From JAGVSR01 sp964458265 (GTDB lineage: Bacteria; Pseudomonadota; Alphaproteobacteria; Rhizobiales; Hyphomicrobiaceae): DNA of 64,000 bases. This document shows positions 8,634 to 17,070 of the stretch, in pieces. The position numbers were made by a program, and so were the translations under genes. The DNA is taken from NCBI GenBank assembly GCA_964458265.1, contig CAYWIF010000010.1:25900-89899 (forward strand), written 5' to 3'. Under the pieces are notes generated by a model that saw nothing but the letters and a program-made list of their open reading frames with translations, searched no databases and had not been told where the DNA came from. Within the stretch, counting starts at the first letter, position 1. Every line of letters begins with the position of its first letter.

Positions 8634-10079
8634 ATGGAACCGCATGGTGCAGCCGGCGTCGAATACGAAAACGTCGATAAGGACTACTTCGAAAATCGCA
8701 AGCTCAAGCGGGGAGCGGCCGGCTGGGTTTTGCTGGTCGGGCTCGGCGTCGCTTACGTGATCTCCGGTGACTACGCTGGATGGAACTTCGGATTGGAGCA
8801 GGGTGGCTGGGGCGGTCTGATGATCGCGTCGCTGCTCATGGCCCTCATGTACACGTGCATGTGCTTTGCGCTGGCGGAACTGGCGACGATTGCGCCCACG
8901 GCCGGCGGCGGCTACGGATTTGCACGGAGAGCCTTTGGACCATGGGGCGGCTTCCTTACCGGGACTGCCATCCTCATCGAATATGCCATTGCGCCGGCGG
9001 CCATCGCCGTGTTCATCGGCGGCTATATGAAATCGCTGTTCGAGATCGATATCGCGCAGTGGGTCATCTCCGCCGGATTCTTCGCGGTGTTTCTTGGCAT
9101 CCATATCTACGGTGCAGGTGAGGCGCTTCGATTGATTTTCGCGATTACGGCTCTCGCGGTGATTGCCCTGGTGGTCTGGGTTTTTGCGATGGTGCCGTTC
9201 TTCGATAGCGCCAAGCTGTTTGATATCGCTGTCAATCCCGAGGCGGTCGGGGCTTCGCCGTTCCTGCCATTTGGTTATCTGGGTATTTGGGCGGCCATAC
9301 CGTTCGCCATGTGGTTCTTCCTGGCGATTGAAGGCGTTCCCCTTGCCGCTGAGGAAACGGAGGATCCCAAACGTGATCTGCCGCGCGGCCTCATCGTCGG
9401 CATGTTCATCCTGCTGACGTTCTGCGCCTTGATCATGGTGTTTGGACCCGGAGGCGTGGGTTCGGAAGCACTGAAGACGAACCTAAATCCACTGGTGGCG
9501 GCACTCGAGCATCCCTCGACCTACGGTGGTCCGACGTGGATATCGAAGTTCGTGAACTTCGTCGGCCTTGCCGGCCTGATCGCCAGCTTCTTTTCCATCA
9601 TCTACGCTTACTCGCGACTGATTTTCGCCATGTCGCGCGCCGGCTACCTGCCGCGCGGCTTGTCGCTTACCAACGCCCGGCAATCCCCGTGGATCGCGCT
9701 GATCGTGCCAGGCATCGTTGGCTTCTTGCTGTCGTTGACCGAACAGGGCGATCAGCTGATCCTGATGGCGGTGTTTGGAGCGACGATCTCGTACATCCTG
9801 ATGATGGCATCGCACATCAAGCTTAGGTTGTCGGAGCCTGATCTGCCGCGACCCTACAGGACACCCGGCGGAATCCTGACCTCGGGAATTGCGATGGTGT
9901 TGGCCTGCATCGCTTTGGTGGCGGTCTTCTTGAGCGACAAAAAGATGGCCGTTGCCGGGACGGAAATCAGCGTGGCCGCGCTTTCGGCCATCGCATACGC
10001 CATTTTCGTCGCGTACTTCGCGCTCTATAGTCGGCATCATCTGGTGGCCCACGCACCTGGTGAAGATGGTGCGGCCTGA
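8634..10079 (+). CDS. eat: Ethanolamine permease (APC superfamily)
   Basis: A 481-residue membrane protein with about 12 hydrophobic segments. After the short polar N-terminus comes an APC-type first helix region (GVAYVISGDYAGWNFGLEQGGWGG) and FALAELATIAPTAGGGYGFARRAFG, as in the Eat/ethanolamine permease group. ATG 8634 is chosen because GGGGAGAG lies at 8621-8628; the frame is open further upstream (from 8505) but that part does not resemble the family. It brings ethanolamine in across the inner membrane and is followed by eutB and eutC, so uptake and cleavage are encoded together. Confidence 0.9.
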   Translation: MEPHGAAGVEYENVDKDYFENRKLKRGAAGWVLLVGLGVAYVISGDYAGWNFGLEQGGWGGLMIASLLMALMYTCMCFALAELATIAPTAGGGYGFARRAFGPWGGFLTGTAILIEYAIAPAAIAVFIGGYMKSLFEIDIAQWVISAGFFAVFLGIHIYGAGEALRLIFAITALAVIALVVWVFAMVPFFDSAKLFDIAVNPEAVGASPFLPFGYLGIWAAIPFAMWFFLAIEGVPLAAEETEDPKRDLPRGLIVGMFILLTFCALIMVFGPGGVGSEALKTNLNPLVAALEHPSTYGGPTWISKFVNFVGLAGLIASFFSIIYAYSRLIFAMSRAGYLPRGLSLTNARQSPWIALIVPGIVGFLLSLTEQGDQLILMAVFGATISYILMMASHIKLRLSEPDLPRPYRTPGGILTSGIAMVLACIALVAVFLSDKKMAVAGTEISVAALSAIAYAIFVAYFALYSRHHLVAHAPGEDGAA

Positions 10080-10113
10080 GGCGGCGGTCTGGCGCTGACG
10101 GTTAGATTTGTTC

Positions 10114-10136
10114 GCCGGCCGCTCGCTGCGGCCGGC
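10114..10136 (+). promoter_or_regulatory. Perfect 9-bp hairpin directly before the eutB ribosome-binding site
   Basis: GCCGGCCGC (10114-10122), loop TCGCT, GCGGCCGGC (10128-10136), directly followed by the GGGGAAGGA ribosome-binding site of eutB at about 10137-10145. There is no T-tract, so it is not a standard terminator. It may protect or process the mRNA between eat and eutB and so set different levels of permease and enzyme. Confidence 0.5.
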
Positions 10137-10151
10137 GGGGAAGGATGCAAC

Positions 10152-11540
10152 ATGGCGGGCTATGCTTATATCAGCGGCAACGAGCGCTATGCGTTTCGCG
10201 ATCTCAAAGACCTCATGGCAAAGGCGACGCCGCTCCGGTCGGGCGATCTGCTGGCGGGCGTTGCCGCTACCGACGATACGGAGAGGGCTGCCGCGCAGCT
10301 TGCGCTCGCCGACGTTCCCCTCGGCGTGTTTCTGCAGGAGATGGTCGTTCCCTATGAGGCGGACGAAGTTACGCGGCTTATTATCGACACGCATGACAAG
10401 GCGGCGTTCAAAGCGGTGGCGCACCTGACCGTTGGCGGATTTCGCGATTGGCTGCTCTCCGATCATGCGACGACGGAGTCGTTAGCCAAGCTCGCGCCGG
10501 GACTGACGCCGGAAATGGTGGCTGCAGTTTCCAAGATCATGCGGGTGCAGGACCTGGTGATCGTGGCGAAGAAATGCCGTGTCGTTACGCGTTTCCGGAA
10601 TACTCTCGGGCTCGCGGGCCGGATGGCAACACGGTTGCAGCCGAACCATCCGACGGATGACACGGCGGGCATCGCGGCCAGCATCGTCGACGGGCTGCTC
10701 TATGGAAATGGGGACGCGGTGATCGGCATCAATCCCGCGACCGACAGCATCGGGCAGGTGACGGCACTGGTGGAGATGCTGGACGGCATCATCGGCCGCT
10801 ACGAAATTCCGACGCAGTCTTGCATCCTCACGCATGTCACGACGACGATCGCAGCCATAAATCGCGGTGCGCCCGTTGACCTTGTGTTTCAATCGATTGC
10901 GGGAACAGAGGCGGCAAACAAGAGCTTCGGCATCGACCTCAACGTTCTGCAGGAGGGTTATGAGGCCGGTCTGTCATTGAAGCGCGGCACTGTCGGCGAC
11001 AACGTCATGTATTTCGAAACCGGGCAGGGGAGCGCGCTCTCGGCGAATGCTCATCATGGCGTCGATCAGCAGACCATCGAAACGCGGGCCTATGCCGTTG
11101 CGCGTAAGTTTCATCCGCTGCTCATCAATACGGTCGTCGGCTTCATCGGACCGGAATATCTCTACGACGGCCGGCAGATCGTCCGGGCCGGATTGGAGGA
11201 TCATTTCTGCGGCAAGCTTCTGGGCGTGCCGATGGGTTGCGATATCTGCTACACGAACCATGCCGAAGCCGATCAGAACGACATGGATGTTCTGCTTACC
11301 ATGCTCGGCGTTGCCGGGATCAACTTCATCATGGGCATACCCGGATCCGACGATGTGATGCTGAACTACCAAACGACTTCGTTCCACGACGCGCTCTATG
11401 TTCGCCGCGTCCTGGGGCTGAAGCCGGCGCCTGAATTCGAGGCGTGGCTCAAGTCGCAGGAAATCTTCGCCAGTGGCGACGAGGTGCAGCTCAATTTGGG
11501 TGTTCCCCGCGCTTTCCAGCGCGTTCTGGCCGCGGAGTGA
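10152..11540 (+). CDS. eutB: Ethanolamine ammonia-lyase, large (alpha) subunit
   Basis: A 462-residue protein matching EutB in length (E. coli about 453) and motifs: the N-terminal AYISGNERYAFRDLKDLMAKA and the TIM-barrel core with NPATDSIGQVTALVEML, FQSIAGTEAANKSFG, YFETGQGSALSANAHHGVDQQT and the cobalamin-region MGCDICYTNHAEADQNDMD. With EutC it cleaves ethanolamine to acetaldehyde and ammonia using adenosylcobalamin. The operon lacks microcompartment shell genes and no EutA reactivase gene lies nearby, so this is the short, cytosolic form of the pathway used mainly for nitrogen. ATG 10152 has GGGGAAGGA upstream. Confidence 0.97.
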   Translation: MAGYAYISGNERYAFRDLKDLMAKATPLRSGDLLAGVAATDDTERAAAQLALADVPLGVFLQEMVVPYEADEVTRLIIDTHDKAAFKAVAHLTVGGFRDWLLSDHATTESLAKLAPGLTPEMVAAVSKIMRVQDLVIVAKKCRVVTRFRNTLGLAGRMATRLQPNHPTDDTAGIAASIVDGLLYGNGDAVIGINPATDSIGQVTALVEMLDGIIGRYEIPTQSCILTHVTTTIAAINRGAPVDLVFQSIAGTEAANKSFGIDLNVLQEGYEAGLSLKRGTVGDNVMYFETGQGSALSANAHHGVDQQTIETRAYAVARKFHPLLINTVVGFIGPEYLYDGRQIVRAGLEDHFCGKLLGVPMGCDICYTNHAEADQNDMDVLLTMLGVAGINFIMGIPGSDDVMLNYQTTSFHDALYVRRVLGLKPAPEFEAWLKSQEIFASGDEVQLNLGVPRAFQRVLAAE

Positions 11541-11546
11541 ATTGGG

Positions 11547-12356
11547 ATGGCCGAGACCGACAGGACAGTGACGATTGCAAATCCGTGGTCGCACCTGAGG
11601 AAGCACACGCCGGCACGCATTGCGCTCGGACGCACCGGCATCAGCCTGCCGACCACAGAGCATTTGTCGTTCCAGCTCGCGCATGCGCGGGCGCGCAGCG
11701 CGGTGCATCATGGGCTCGATTTTTCCAAGCTGGCGCAGGAGGTGTCGCGTTTTGGTCCGGTGGTGCAGGTCGCAAGCGCGGCGCAGGGCCGGCCAGAATA
11801 CCTGCAGCGTCCCGATCTGGGCCGGAGGCTGGATGCGGCTTCGGCCGCCAAGCTCGCGGCGGAAGTGAAGGGGCCGTTCGATATTGCGTATGTCATCGCG
11901 GACGGGCTGTCGGCGTACGCCATCGAGAAGAACATCGTGCCGTTCCTGGAAGCCATGTTGGCGGTGTCGGACAAGGCAGGCTGGAAGCGGTCGCCGCTGA
12001 TCCTGGCTGGGCAAGGGCGGGTCGCGATCGGCGACGAAATCGGTTCGATTATCGGGGCACGTTTGGTGGTTATGTTGATCGGCGAGCGGCCGGGGCTTTC
12101 GTCGCCTGACAGTCTTGGAATTTATCTTACGTTCGGTCCCAAGGTCGGTCTGACCGACGCGGATCGCAATTGCATTTCGAACGTTCGGACTGAAGGGCTG
12201 TCGTATGCCGAAGCGGCATTCAAACTCCATTACCTCGCATCCGAGGCATTGAAGCGGTCGCTGTCCGGCGTCAATCTGAAGGATGATGCGGAGGTGCTGC
12301 CGAAGCCGGACGGAGCGTCGGCCGGCAACTTCCTACTCGGTGGCCCCGGCGCCTAA
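11547..12356 (+). CDS. eutC: Ethanolamine ammonia-lyase, small (beta) subunit
   Basis: A 269-residue EutC beginning 6 bp after the eutB stop. Recognisable segments are the helical N-terminus (LRKHTPARIALGRTGISLPT, then LSFQLAHARARSAVHHGLDF), FDIAYVIADGLSAYAIEKN, IGARLVVMLIGERPGLSSPDSLGIYLT and DRNCISNVRTEGLSYAEAA. It completes the cobalamin-binding site formed with EutB. The product is cytoplasmic. Its stop codon overlaps that of the convergent Lrp-family gene by 4 bp (CTAA). Confidence 0.97.
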   Translation: MAETDRTVTIANPWSHLRKHTPARIALGRTGISLPTTEHLSFQLAHARARSAVHHGLDFSKLAQEVSRFGPVVQVASAAQGRPEYLQRPDLGRRLDAASAAKLAAEVKGPFDIAYVIADGLSAYAIEKNIVPFLEAMLAVSDKAGWKRSPLILAGQGRVAIGDEIGSIIGARLVVMLIGERPGLSSPDSLGIYLTFGPKVGLTDADRNCISNVRTEGLSYAEAAFKLHYLASEALKRSLSGVNLKDDAEVLPKPDGASAGNFLLGGPGA

Positions 12357-12832
12357 CCGCGTGTTCGTGTGAGCAGCGTGTCAGGCAGAAGGCGGGACTT
12401 CACTTCGCGGAGAGCAAAGCTCGACCTGAGGCGCGTCACGCCGGGAAGGCGCGATAATTCCTGGCGGTGAATGCGCTCATAGTCGGTGAGGTCGCGAGCG
12501 AGAACGGTGAGAACGTAGTCATCTTCGCCGGACATCAGGTGGCAGGACACGACCGACGGGGCCGCCGCGACGGCCTTCTCGAATTCGGCGAGCAGGACTT
12601 CGCTTTGGCTTTGCAGACTGATTTGGACGAGCACCGTCATGTCGAGGCCGAGAGCCGACCGGCTGACTTTGGCCTGATAGCCTTCGATGACGCCACGGTC
12701 TTCCAGTGCTTTGATGCGGCGGGCAATTGCGGTCGGCGACAGGGGAATGCGCTCTGCCATTTCGACCTGCGTGATGCGCGCATTGTCGGACAAAGCGCCC
12801 AATATGGCCATATCAAGCGTGTCAAAGTCCAT
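12353..12832 (-). CDS. Lrp/AsnC-family transcriptional regulator
   Basis: A 159-residue regulator: N-terminal winged helix-turn-helix (DTLDMAILGALSDNARITQVEMAERIPLSPTAIARRIKALEDRG) followed by the RAM ligand-binding domain (VLVQISLQ ... VVSCHLMSGEDDYVLTVLARDLTDYERI). It is divergent from alanine dehydrogenase with 140 bp between starts, the arrangement seen for AldR/Lrp activators of ald in several bacteria, so alanine or a related amino acid is its probable effector. It converges with eutC, overlapping the stop codon. Confidence 0.9.
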   Translation of the reverse strand: MDFDTLDMAILGALSDNARITQVEMAERIPLSPTAIARRIKALEDRGVIEGYQAKVSRSALGLDMTVLVQISLQSQSEVLLAEFEKAVAAAPSVVSCHLMSGEDDYVLTVLARDLTDYERIHRQELSRLPGVTRLRSSFALREVKSRLLPDTLLTRTRG

Positions 12833-12972
12833 TACTGTTGGTTTCCTGCGTAAAGCGGCTTTGCTCTGCAGATAATCGGCGTTTCTGAGTTGAACTACAA
12901 GTCAGATTGCAAACCTTCTGCGCGCGAATGTGATCACATTTAACGCATCGAATTTCCCGCCAGGAGGACATC
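12833..12972. promoter_or_regulatory. Divergent promoter region between the Lrp-type regulator and ald
   Basis: This 140-bp stretch is AT-richer than its flanks (for example AATGTGATCACATTTAAC at about 12926-12943, containing the palindrome TGTGATCACA). The palindrome sits about 30 bp before the ald start and could be an operator. An AGGAGGA ribosome-binding site for ald is at 12962-12968. Confidence 0.5.
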
Positions 12973-14097
12973 ATGCGGATCGGCGTTCCAACCGAGATCA
13001 AAAGCAACGAATTCAGGGTCGGACTGGTCCCTGGGTCGGTGCGCGAACTCACGGCGAAGGGTCACGAGGTCTATGTCCAGGCCGGTGCCGGCGCCGGTAT
13101 CTTTGCCGATGATACCGCCTACGAATATGCCGGGGCTAAGATTCTCCCCGATGCGGCGTCCGTTTTCAGCCAGAGCGAGATGATCGTGAAGGTGAAGGAA
13201 CCGCAGAAGGTCGAGCGGGAGCGGCTGCGGCCGGATCATATCCTCTTCACCTACCTGCATCTGGCACCCGATCCGGAGCAGGCGAAAGGTTTGCTCGCCT
13301 CCGGTGCAACGGCGATCGCCTACGAGACGGTTACGGATGCCAACGGGGGCCTTCCTTTGTTGGCTCCGATGAGCGAAGTCGCAGGGCGTCTCTCCATCGA
13401 AGCGGCGGCGATAGCGCTGCGGCGGCCGACCGGCGGACGCGGTGTGTTGATGGGTGGCGTGCCGGGCGTGAAGCCGGCGAAGGTCGTCGTCCTCGGCGGC
13501 GGCGTCGTCGGAACGCATGCGGCGCGTATGGCGGCGGGCCTGGGCGCCGACGTCACCATTCTCGACCGTTCGCTGCCTCGATTGCGTCAACTCGATGAAC
13601 TCTTCCAGGGTCGCGTGCGGACGCTGGCGTCCACGATGGCGACGGTGGAGAGCGAAGTGCTGGCGGCGGATGTGGTCGTCGGCGCCGTGCTGGTCGCGGG
13701 CGCGAGCGCTCCCAAGCTGGTCACGCGCGACATGCTGAAGGCCATGAAGACGGGCGCGGTACTGGTGGACGTATCGATCGATCAAGGCGGGTGCTTTGAG
13801 ACTTCGAAGCCGACGACGCATGCCGAGCCGACCTTCGAAGTGGATGGCATCATCCACTACTGCGTGGCCAACATGCCGGGCGCCGTTCCCAACACGTCGG
13901 CGCAGGCGCTCAACAATGCGACGTTGCCGTTTGTCATGAAGCTGGCGGAAAAGGGACTGGCCGCATTCGACCGCGATCCGCATCTGGCAGCCGGTCTCAA
14001 TGTGAAGGACGGGCGGATCATGCATCAAGCCGTGGCCCTTTCGCTGGGCTTCGATCGGCTGGGCGGGGGAAAGCCGCTGGCGCTCGCGGCTGAATAG
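12973..14097 (+). CDS. ald: Alanine dehydrogenase
   Basis: A complete 374-residue enzyme interconverting L-alanine and pyruvate plus ammonia with NAD. Visible signatures: N-terminal MRIGVPTEIKSNEFRVGLVP, the pyruvate-site lysine in MIVKVKEPQ (about residue 75), the catalytic histidine in YLHLAPD (about 96), and the Rossmann fold VVVLGGGVVGTHAARMA with the following acidic residue in VTILDRS. The start ATG follows AGGAGGA. It is controlled most likely by the divergent Lrp-family protein. Together with the ethanolamine genes upstream it makes this segment one for handling ammonia and simple amines. Confidence 0.97.
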   Translation: MRIGVPTEIKSNEFRVGLVPGSVRELTAKGHEVYVQAGAGAGIFADDTAYEYAGAKILPDAASVFSQSEMIVKVKEPQKVERERLRPDHILFTYLHLAPDPEQAKGLLASGATAIAYETVTDANGGLPLLAPMSEVAGRLSIEAAAIALRRPTGGRGVLMGGVPGVKPAKVVVLGGGVVGTHAARMAAGLGADVTILDRSLPRLRQLDELFQGRVRTLASTMATVESEVLAADVVVGAVLVAGASAPKLVTRDMLKAMKTGAVLVDVSIDQGGCFETSKPTTHAEPTFEVDGIIHYCVANMPGAVPNTSAQALNNATLPFVMKLAEKGLAAFDRDPHLAAGLNVKDGRIMHQAVALSLGFDRLGGGKPLALAAE

Positions 14098-14184
14098 AGG
14101 CGCGGGCGCAATCTGAGCGATCTTCCAAGTGGTGGGGCGGCGCGCAATGCGCTGCCCTTTCCTGTTAGATCCAGACGGCCTCAC

Positions 14185-14610
14185 TCAACGAGGAGGGTCG
14201 GCGAGCCGCCGGCGAAAATCGTCGATTGCTACGATCGCGCGGACGTGTTCGCCCGACCCGATGCGGCGGACACCGTCGTCAGCCGTGACTTGGAACAGCA
14301 AGCGGCGGCCCTTGATCTCGACGAGTTCGGCAGTGGCCGTTACCGTGCGGCCGACGGGGGTGGGTGCGATGTGATCGACGGCGACGCGGATGCCGAGGCT
14401 CGTGTGCCCGGCGTCGAGCCGGTGCTCCGTTGCTTCGACGGCAGCCTGTTCCATGAGCGCAATCATCACAGGCGTAGCGAGGACCGCTTCGCCGCCGCTG
14501 CCGACGTAAGCGGCGGTGTGGCCTTCGTCGACAGTCATCGTTGCCGACCCGGTCAGGCCGGGACGCAAGGGTCCTGCCGTTTGTATTGCGTTCGGGCCGG
14601 TGTTGCTCAT
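14185..14610 (-). CDS. Thioesterase family protein (hotdog fold, FlK-like)
   Basis: A 141-residue protein from ATG 14610. It has the hotdog-thioesterase pattern with PVMIALMEQAAVEATEHRL (the FlK-type catalytic Glu region), the conserved IRVAVDHIAPTPVGRTVTATAEL strand region and a C-terminal FQVTADDGVRRIGSGEHVRAIV. Such small enzymes hydrolyse acyl-CoA thioesters in the cytoplasm; the substrate cannot be told. The reading frame stays open far upstream (to 15222), but that part is a shadow of the neighbouring gene on the same strand. No strong ribosome-binding site precedes 14610, so the start has moderate support. Confidence 0.82.
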   Translation of the reverse strand: MSNTGPNAIQTAGPLRPGLTGSATMTVDEGHTAAYVGSGGEAVLATPVMIALMEQAAVEATEHRLDAGHTSLGIRVAVDHIAPTPVGRTVTATAELVEIKGRRLLFQVTADDGVRRIGSGEHVRAIVAIDDFRRRLADPPR

Positions 14611-14654
14611 CGGATCGAGTGTGCCCGCAATTGGAAGCGCGGGGAAGCCAGTTG

Positions 14655-15182
14655 CTAGTCTACGGGCCGGAAGAGGTCGCCGGCGCAATTGAGATAGGCT
14701 TGGCGGATGCCGTGAGGCATGGGGCGGGGCAAGTCGTACGTGATCGTTTTGCCGTCTGTGGCAATGAATTCGAACCTGCCGCCCATGACCATCAGTTCCT
14801 GAGCGAAACTCGAACCGGTAAAGCCTTCGAGGACGGCTCGGGTTTCGACGGCGCCGTGGGGCAGCGACGTCGCCGGGGGAAAGAGCTTGGCGGTGTCGTG
14901 CGACGCCGTGGTGAGGCGAACGGTGGTGATGGGCGCCGTGTTCACGCCGGGGCGTGCGCGCACGGCAAAGGCAGTCACATCGCCTTCGCGGAAGGCGATG
15001 ACTTCGCCGATGGCGGCGGCACCGTCGACTGTGGCCGACGACACAAAGCCGCAACCGGCGATCTCGCCGTTCTCCAACAGCGTGACGGGCTCGACCATGA
15101 CCGAGGGTACGGCATGTCCATCTGAAATGTTCAGTGCGAATGCGGCAAGCAGGATTGCCAAATGCCAGGGCAGTGGGCGCAC
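14655..15182 (-). CDS. Exported protein of unknown function
   Basis: A 175-residue protein from GTG 15182 with a signal peptide (LPWHLAILLAAFALNISDGHA) and a beta-rich mature part with two cysteines (Cys44 in GCGF and Cys in YLNCAGDLF), possibly forming a disulphide in the periplasm. Its start codon overlaps the stop of the preceding gene (TAGTG), which suggests translational coupling with the tandem pair upstream on the same strand. I recognise no domain. Confidence 0.68.
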   Translation of the reverse strand: MRPLPWHLAILLAAFALNISDGHAVPSVMVEPVTLLENGEIAGCGFVSSATVDGAAAIGEVIAFREGDVTAFAVRARPGVNTAPITTVRLTTASHDTAKLFPPATSLPHGAVETRAVLEGFTGSSFAQELMVMGGRFEFIATDGKTITYDLPRPMPHGIRQAYLNCAGDLFRPVD

Positions 15183-15604
15183 TACTGGGCCTTCGACATT
15201 TCGATAAGACCAGGCGCGACACTGCCGGCCGGACCGATCTCCTTATAACCTTCCTTGCAGCTCATTTGATGAGCCAGCCGGCAAGGGTTCGGATCGGCGG
15301 TGTGCGCGCAGCCAAGGGTTTTCTTCCAGGATTTCAAGACTGTTTCGGCCTGGATCTTGAATTTTTCCAGGTCGTCGCCGCTGAATGTTGCGGAGAGGGC
15401 TTCAGCCTTCGCGGTCGGCTTCATGTCGATGCAAACCGCCGCCATGCCAGCGGCCTGGCCATATCGAATTCCGGCATCGCGCGGATTGCTGAGATCGCCG
15501 AATTTCGCAGTCGGCGGTGGAGGGTTGTTGCCGGCGTGTGTGGTCCAGGCGGGGCTTAACCCGACTAGGGCAAGACCGAGAATTGCAAATCGAGTGGCGT
15601 GCAT
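15182..15604 (-). CDS. Exported protein of unknown function, member A of a tandem paralogous pair
   Basis: A 140-residue protein from ATG 15604, with GGAGA 7 bases upstream. The signal peptide (HATRFAILGLALVGLSPAWTTHAG) is followed by a helical mature domain with four cysteines (VCIDMKP, LGCAHT, NPCRLA, MSCKEG). The C-terminal CKEGYKEIGPAGSVAPGLIE is closely matched by CNSAWQEIGPEGSALPGLLE in the next gene upstream, and both have RxGQAxxxAxxC near the mature N-terminus, so the two arose by duplication. The longer reading frame (to 15748) overlaps that paralogue and is rejected. Function unknown. Confidence 0.72.
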   Translation of the reverse strand: MHATRFAILGLALVGLSPAWTTHAGNNPPPPTAKFGDLSNPRDAGIRYGQAAGMAAVCIDMKPTAKAEALSATFSGDDLEKFKIQAETVLKSWKKTLGCAHTADPNPCRLAHQMSCKEGYKEIGPAGSVAPGLIEMSKAQ

Positions 15605-15681
15605 ACGGGTTCTCCGAAGCGAATGCCTACGTGTACGCGGCGCGACCGATTTTGGCTCTGTCGTCTGAATGCTGCGGCGCA

Positions 15682-16083
15682 TCACTCCTGAGGGGCAAAT
15701 TCCAGAAGCCCGGGCAGAGCGCTGCCCTCGGGACCTATCTCCTGCCAAGCGCTGTTGCAGCTGAGAATTTTGGATTTGCGGCAGGCATTGATCTCACGGG
15801 GGTACTGGGCGGAATCGATGTCCTGACAGGAGAAAGCCTTGTCCCATGCGATGATGATGCGCGTGCTGGCTGCCTCGAATGCGTCTTTGTCCGCGCTGGA
15901 AATCGACGCTGGCAATGCCGTCAGTTTAGCCGTGGTTCGGGCCCCCGGGCATATCTTTGCCGCGGCCAGAGCTTGACCGTGGCGTGCGCCTTGTTCATCC
16001 GCCGAGCCGCGCGGATCGGCGGCGAGTGCGCTGGGTGAGGCAATAGCAGTAAACCAAAGTGCAAGGGCGATCCGTGTGTTCAT
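15682..16083 (-). CDS. Exported protein of unknown function, member B of a tandem paralogous pair
   Basis: A 133-residue protein starting at ATG 16083 with a signal peptide (NTRIALALWFTAIASPSALAA). The mature part begins RGSADEQGARHGQALAAAKICPG and ends in SCNSAWQEIGPEGSALPGLL, matching the neighbouring gene at 15182-15604; the four cysteines are also kept. The pair is 77 bp apart and on one strand. They probably act in the periplasm. I recognise no known family. Confidence 0.72.
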   Translation of the reverse strand: MNTRIALALWFTAIASPSALAADPRGSADEQGARHGQALAAAKICPGARTTAKLTALPASISSADKDAFEAASTRIIIAWDKAFSCQDIDSAQYPREINACRKSKILSCNSAWQEIGPEGSALPGLLEFAPQE

Positions 16084-16133
16084 GGCGCTTTGACTAGCAT
16101 CACGCGGCCACGACGGGAAGCGCGGCCGGCGGC

Positions 16134-16805
16134 TCAGGCGTCGGCCAACGCTTCAAGGCCTGCGAAGTCGCGGATCACGTATGTGCCGCAGTGTTCCGCG
16201 ATCAGGCCGTTTGCGCGGAGTGTCGCCAGTGACGCGGAGATATCCACCGCTGGAATGTCTAGCATCGACGACAGGGCGGTTTCACCCTCAGTTCCGGCCG
16301 TAACGTGGGTCTCGCCCGAGCGGCAAGCGTTGCCGGCCACGGCGATAAGATACGCGGCGACGCGATTGAGCACCGGGCGCAGGCCCGGTTGGAGGGCGCG
16401 ACGGCGGAGGAAGTCGAATTCGCGGTCGTTCGCAGCGCTCATGCGCGACGCCAACGCAGCGTCGTTGCTGAGCGCCTGATCGAGGTCGTCGTCCTCGACC
16501 GGTACGACGCGCGTATCGACCATGGCTTTTGCCGTGGAGACATGCTCGGCCAACGAGCCCAGGCCGATGATTTCGCCCGGGAATGCGAATTCGATCACAT
16601 CATGGGTTCCATCCGGCCAGACCACGTAGTGGCAGAGCGCGCCACTTTCCACGCGGTAAGCGGCGCTGCGCGGCAGTCCCGGAGCAAACAGGCTTTCGCC
16701 ATGCGGAATCATAATGCCATCCCCTTCGGACCTGTTCGCAACCGCGTCCGCGCGGTGGTCCGCCGGGCGGGCGTCAGCAAACAGTCTCTTGTTTTCGAGT
16801 AGCAT
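16134..16805 (-). CDS. Crp/Fnr-family transcriptional regulator
   Basis: A 223-residue regulator: a cyclic-nucleotide-binding-type beta-roll (LFAPGLPRSAAYRVESGALCHYVVWPDGTHDVIEFAFPGEIIGLGS), the dimerisation helix with FDFLRRRALQPGL, and a C-terminal winged helix (ETALSSMLDIPAVDISASLATLRANGLIAEH). No Fnr-type cysteine cluster is present, so it does not sense oxygen through an iron-sulphur centre. The effector is unknown. It is followed on its own strand by the exported paralogue pair, which it could control. Confidence 0.86.
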   Translation of the reverse strand: MLLENKRLFADARPADHRADAVANRSEGDGIMIPHGESLFAPGLPRSAAYRVESGALCHYVVWPDGTHDVIEFAFPGEIIGLGSLAEHVSTAKAMVDTRVVPVEDDDLDQALSNDAALASRMSAANDREFDFLRRRALQPGLRPVLNRVAAYLIAVAGNACRSGETHVTAGTEGETALSSMLDIPAVDISASLATLRANGLIAEHCGTYVIRDFAGLEALADA

Positions 16806-17070
16806 CCTCTAACTCCATACAACTTGAGAGGACGTGGGTTTCGTGCCTGCCACAATCAAGTCACAATTGGCAACGCTGACAGGCATTTAAGTAACGATGG
16901 CTCAGCCGGAAAGTTTCGGCTGTTCCATAGGGGACTCTGGCTTTTTGCGCTGTGTGACGAAATGATTGCACTATTCAGCCGCCAGACACCGATGACACGG
17001 CGGCCGGGGGAGGTCGAGCAAAGACCTTGAGTAGAGTGAATGAGTTAGCCGTGATTGGGCCCGGCAGTCA

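Noticed and set aside
10974..14184. Long - strand frames over eutB/eutC (10974-12230) and ald (12940-14184)
   Set aside because: Shadows of strongly supported genes, with no protein-family resemblance.
16806..17070. Small + strand gene in the gap before the Crp/Fnr-type regulator
   Set aside because: The 68-codon frame (16824-17030) has no ribosome-binding site and an unlikely composition; only a weak hairpin (AGCCG...CGGCT) is seen.
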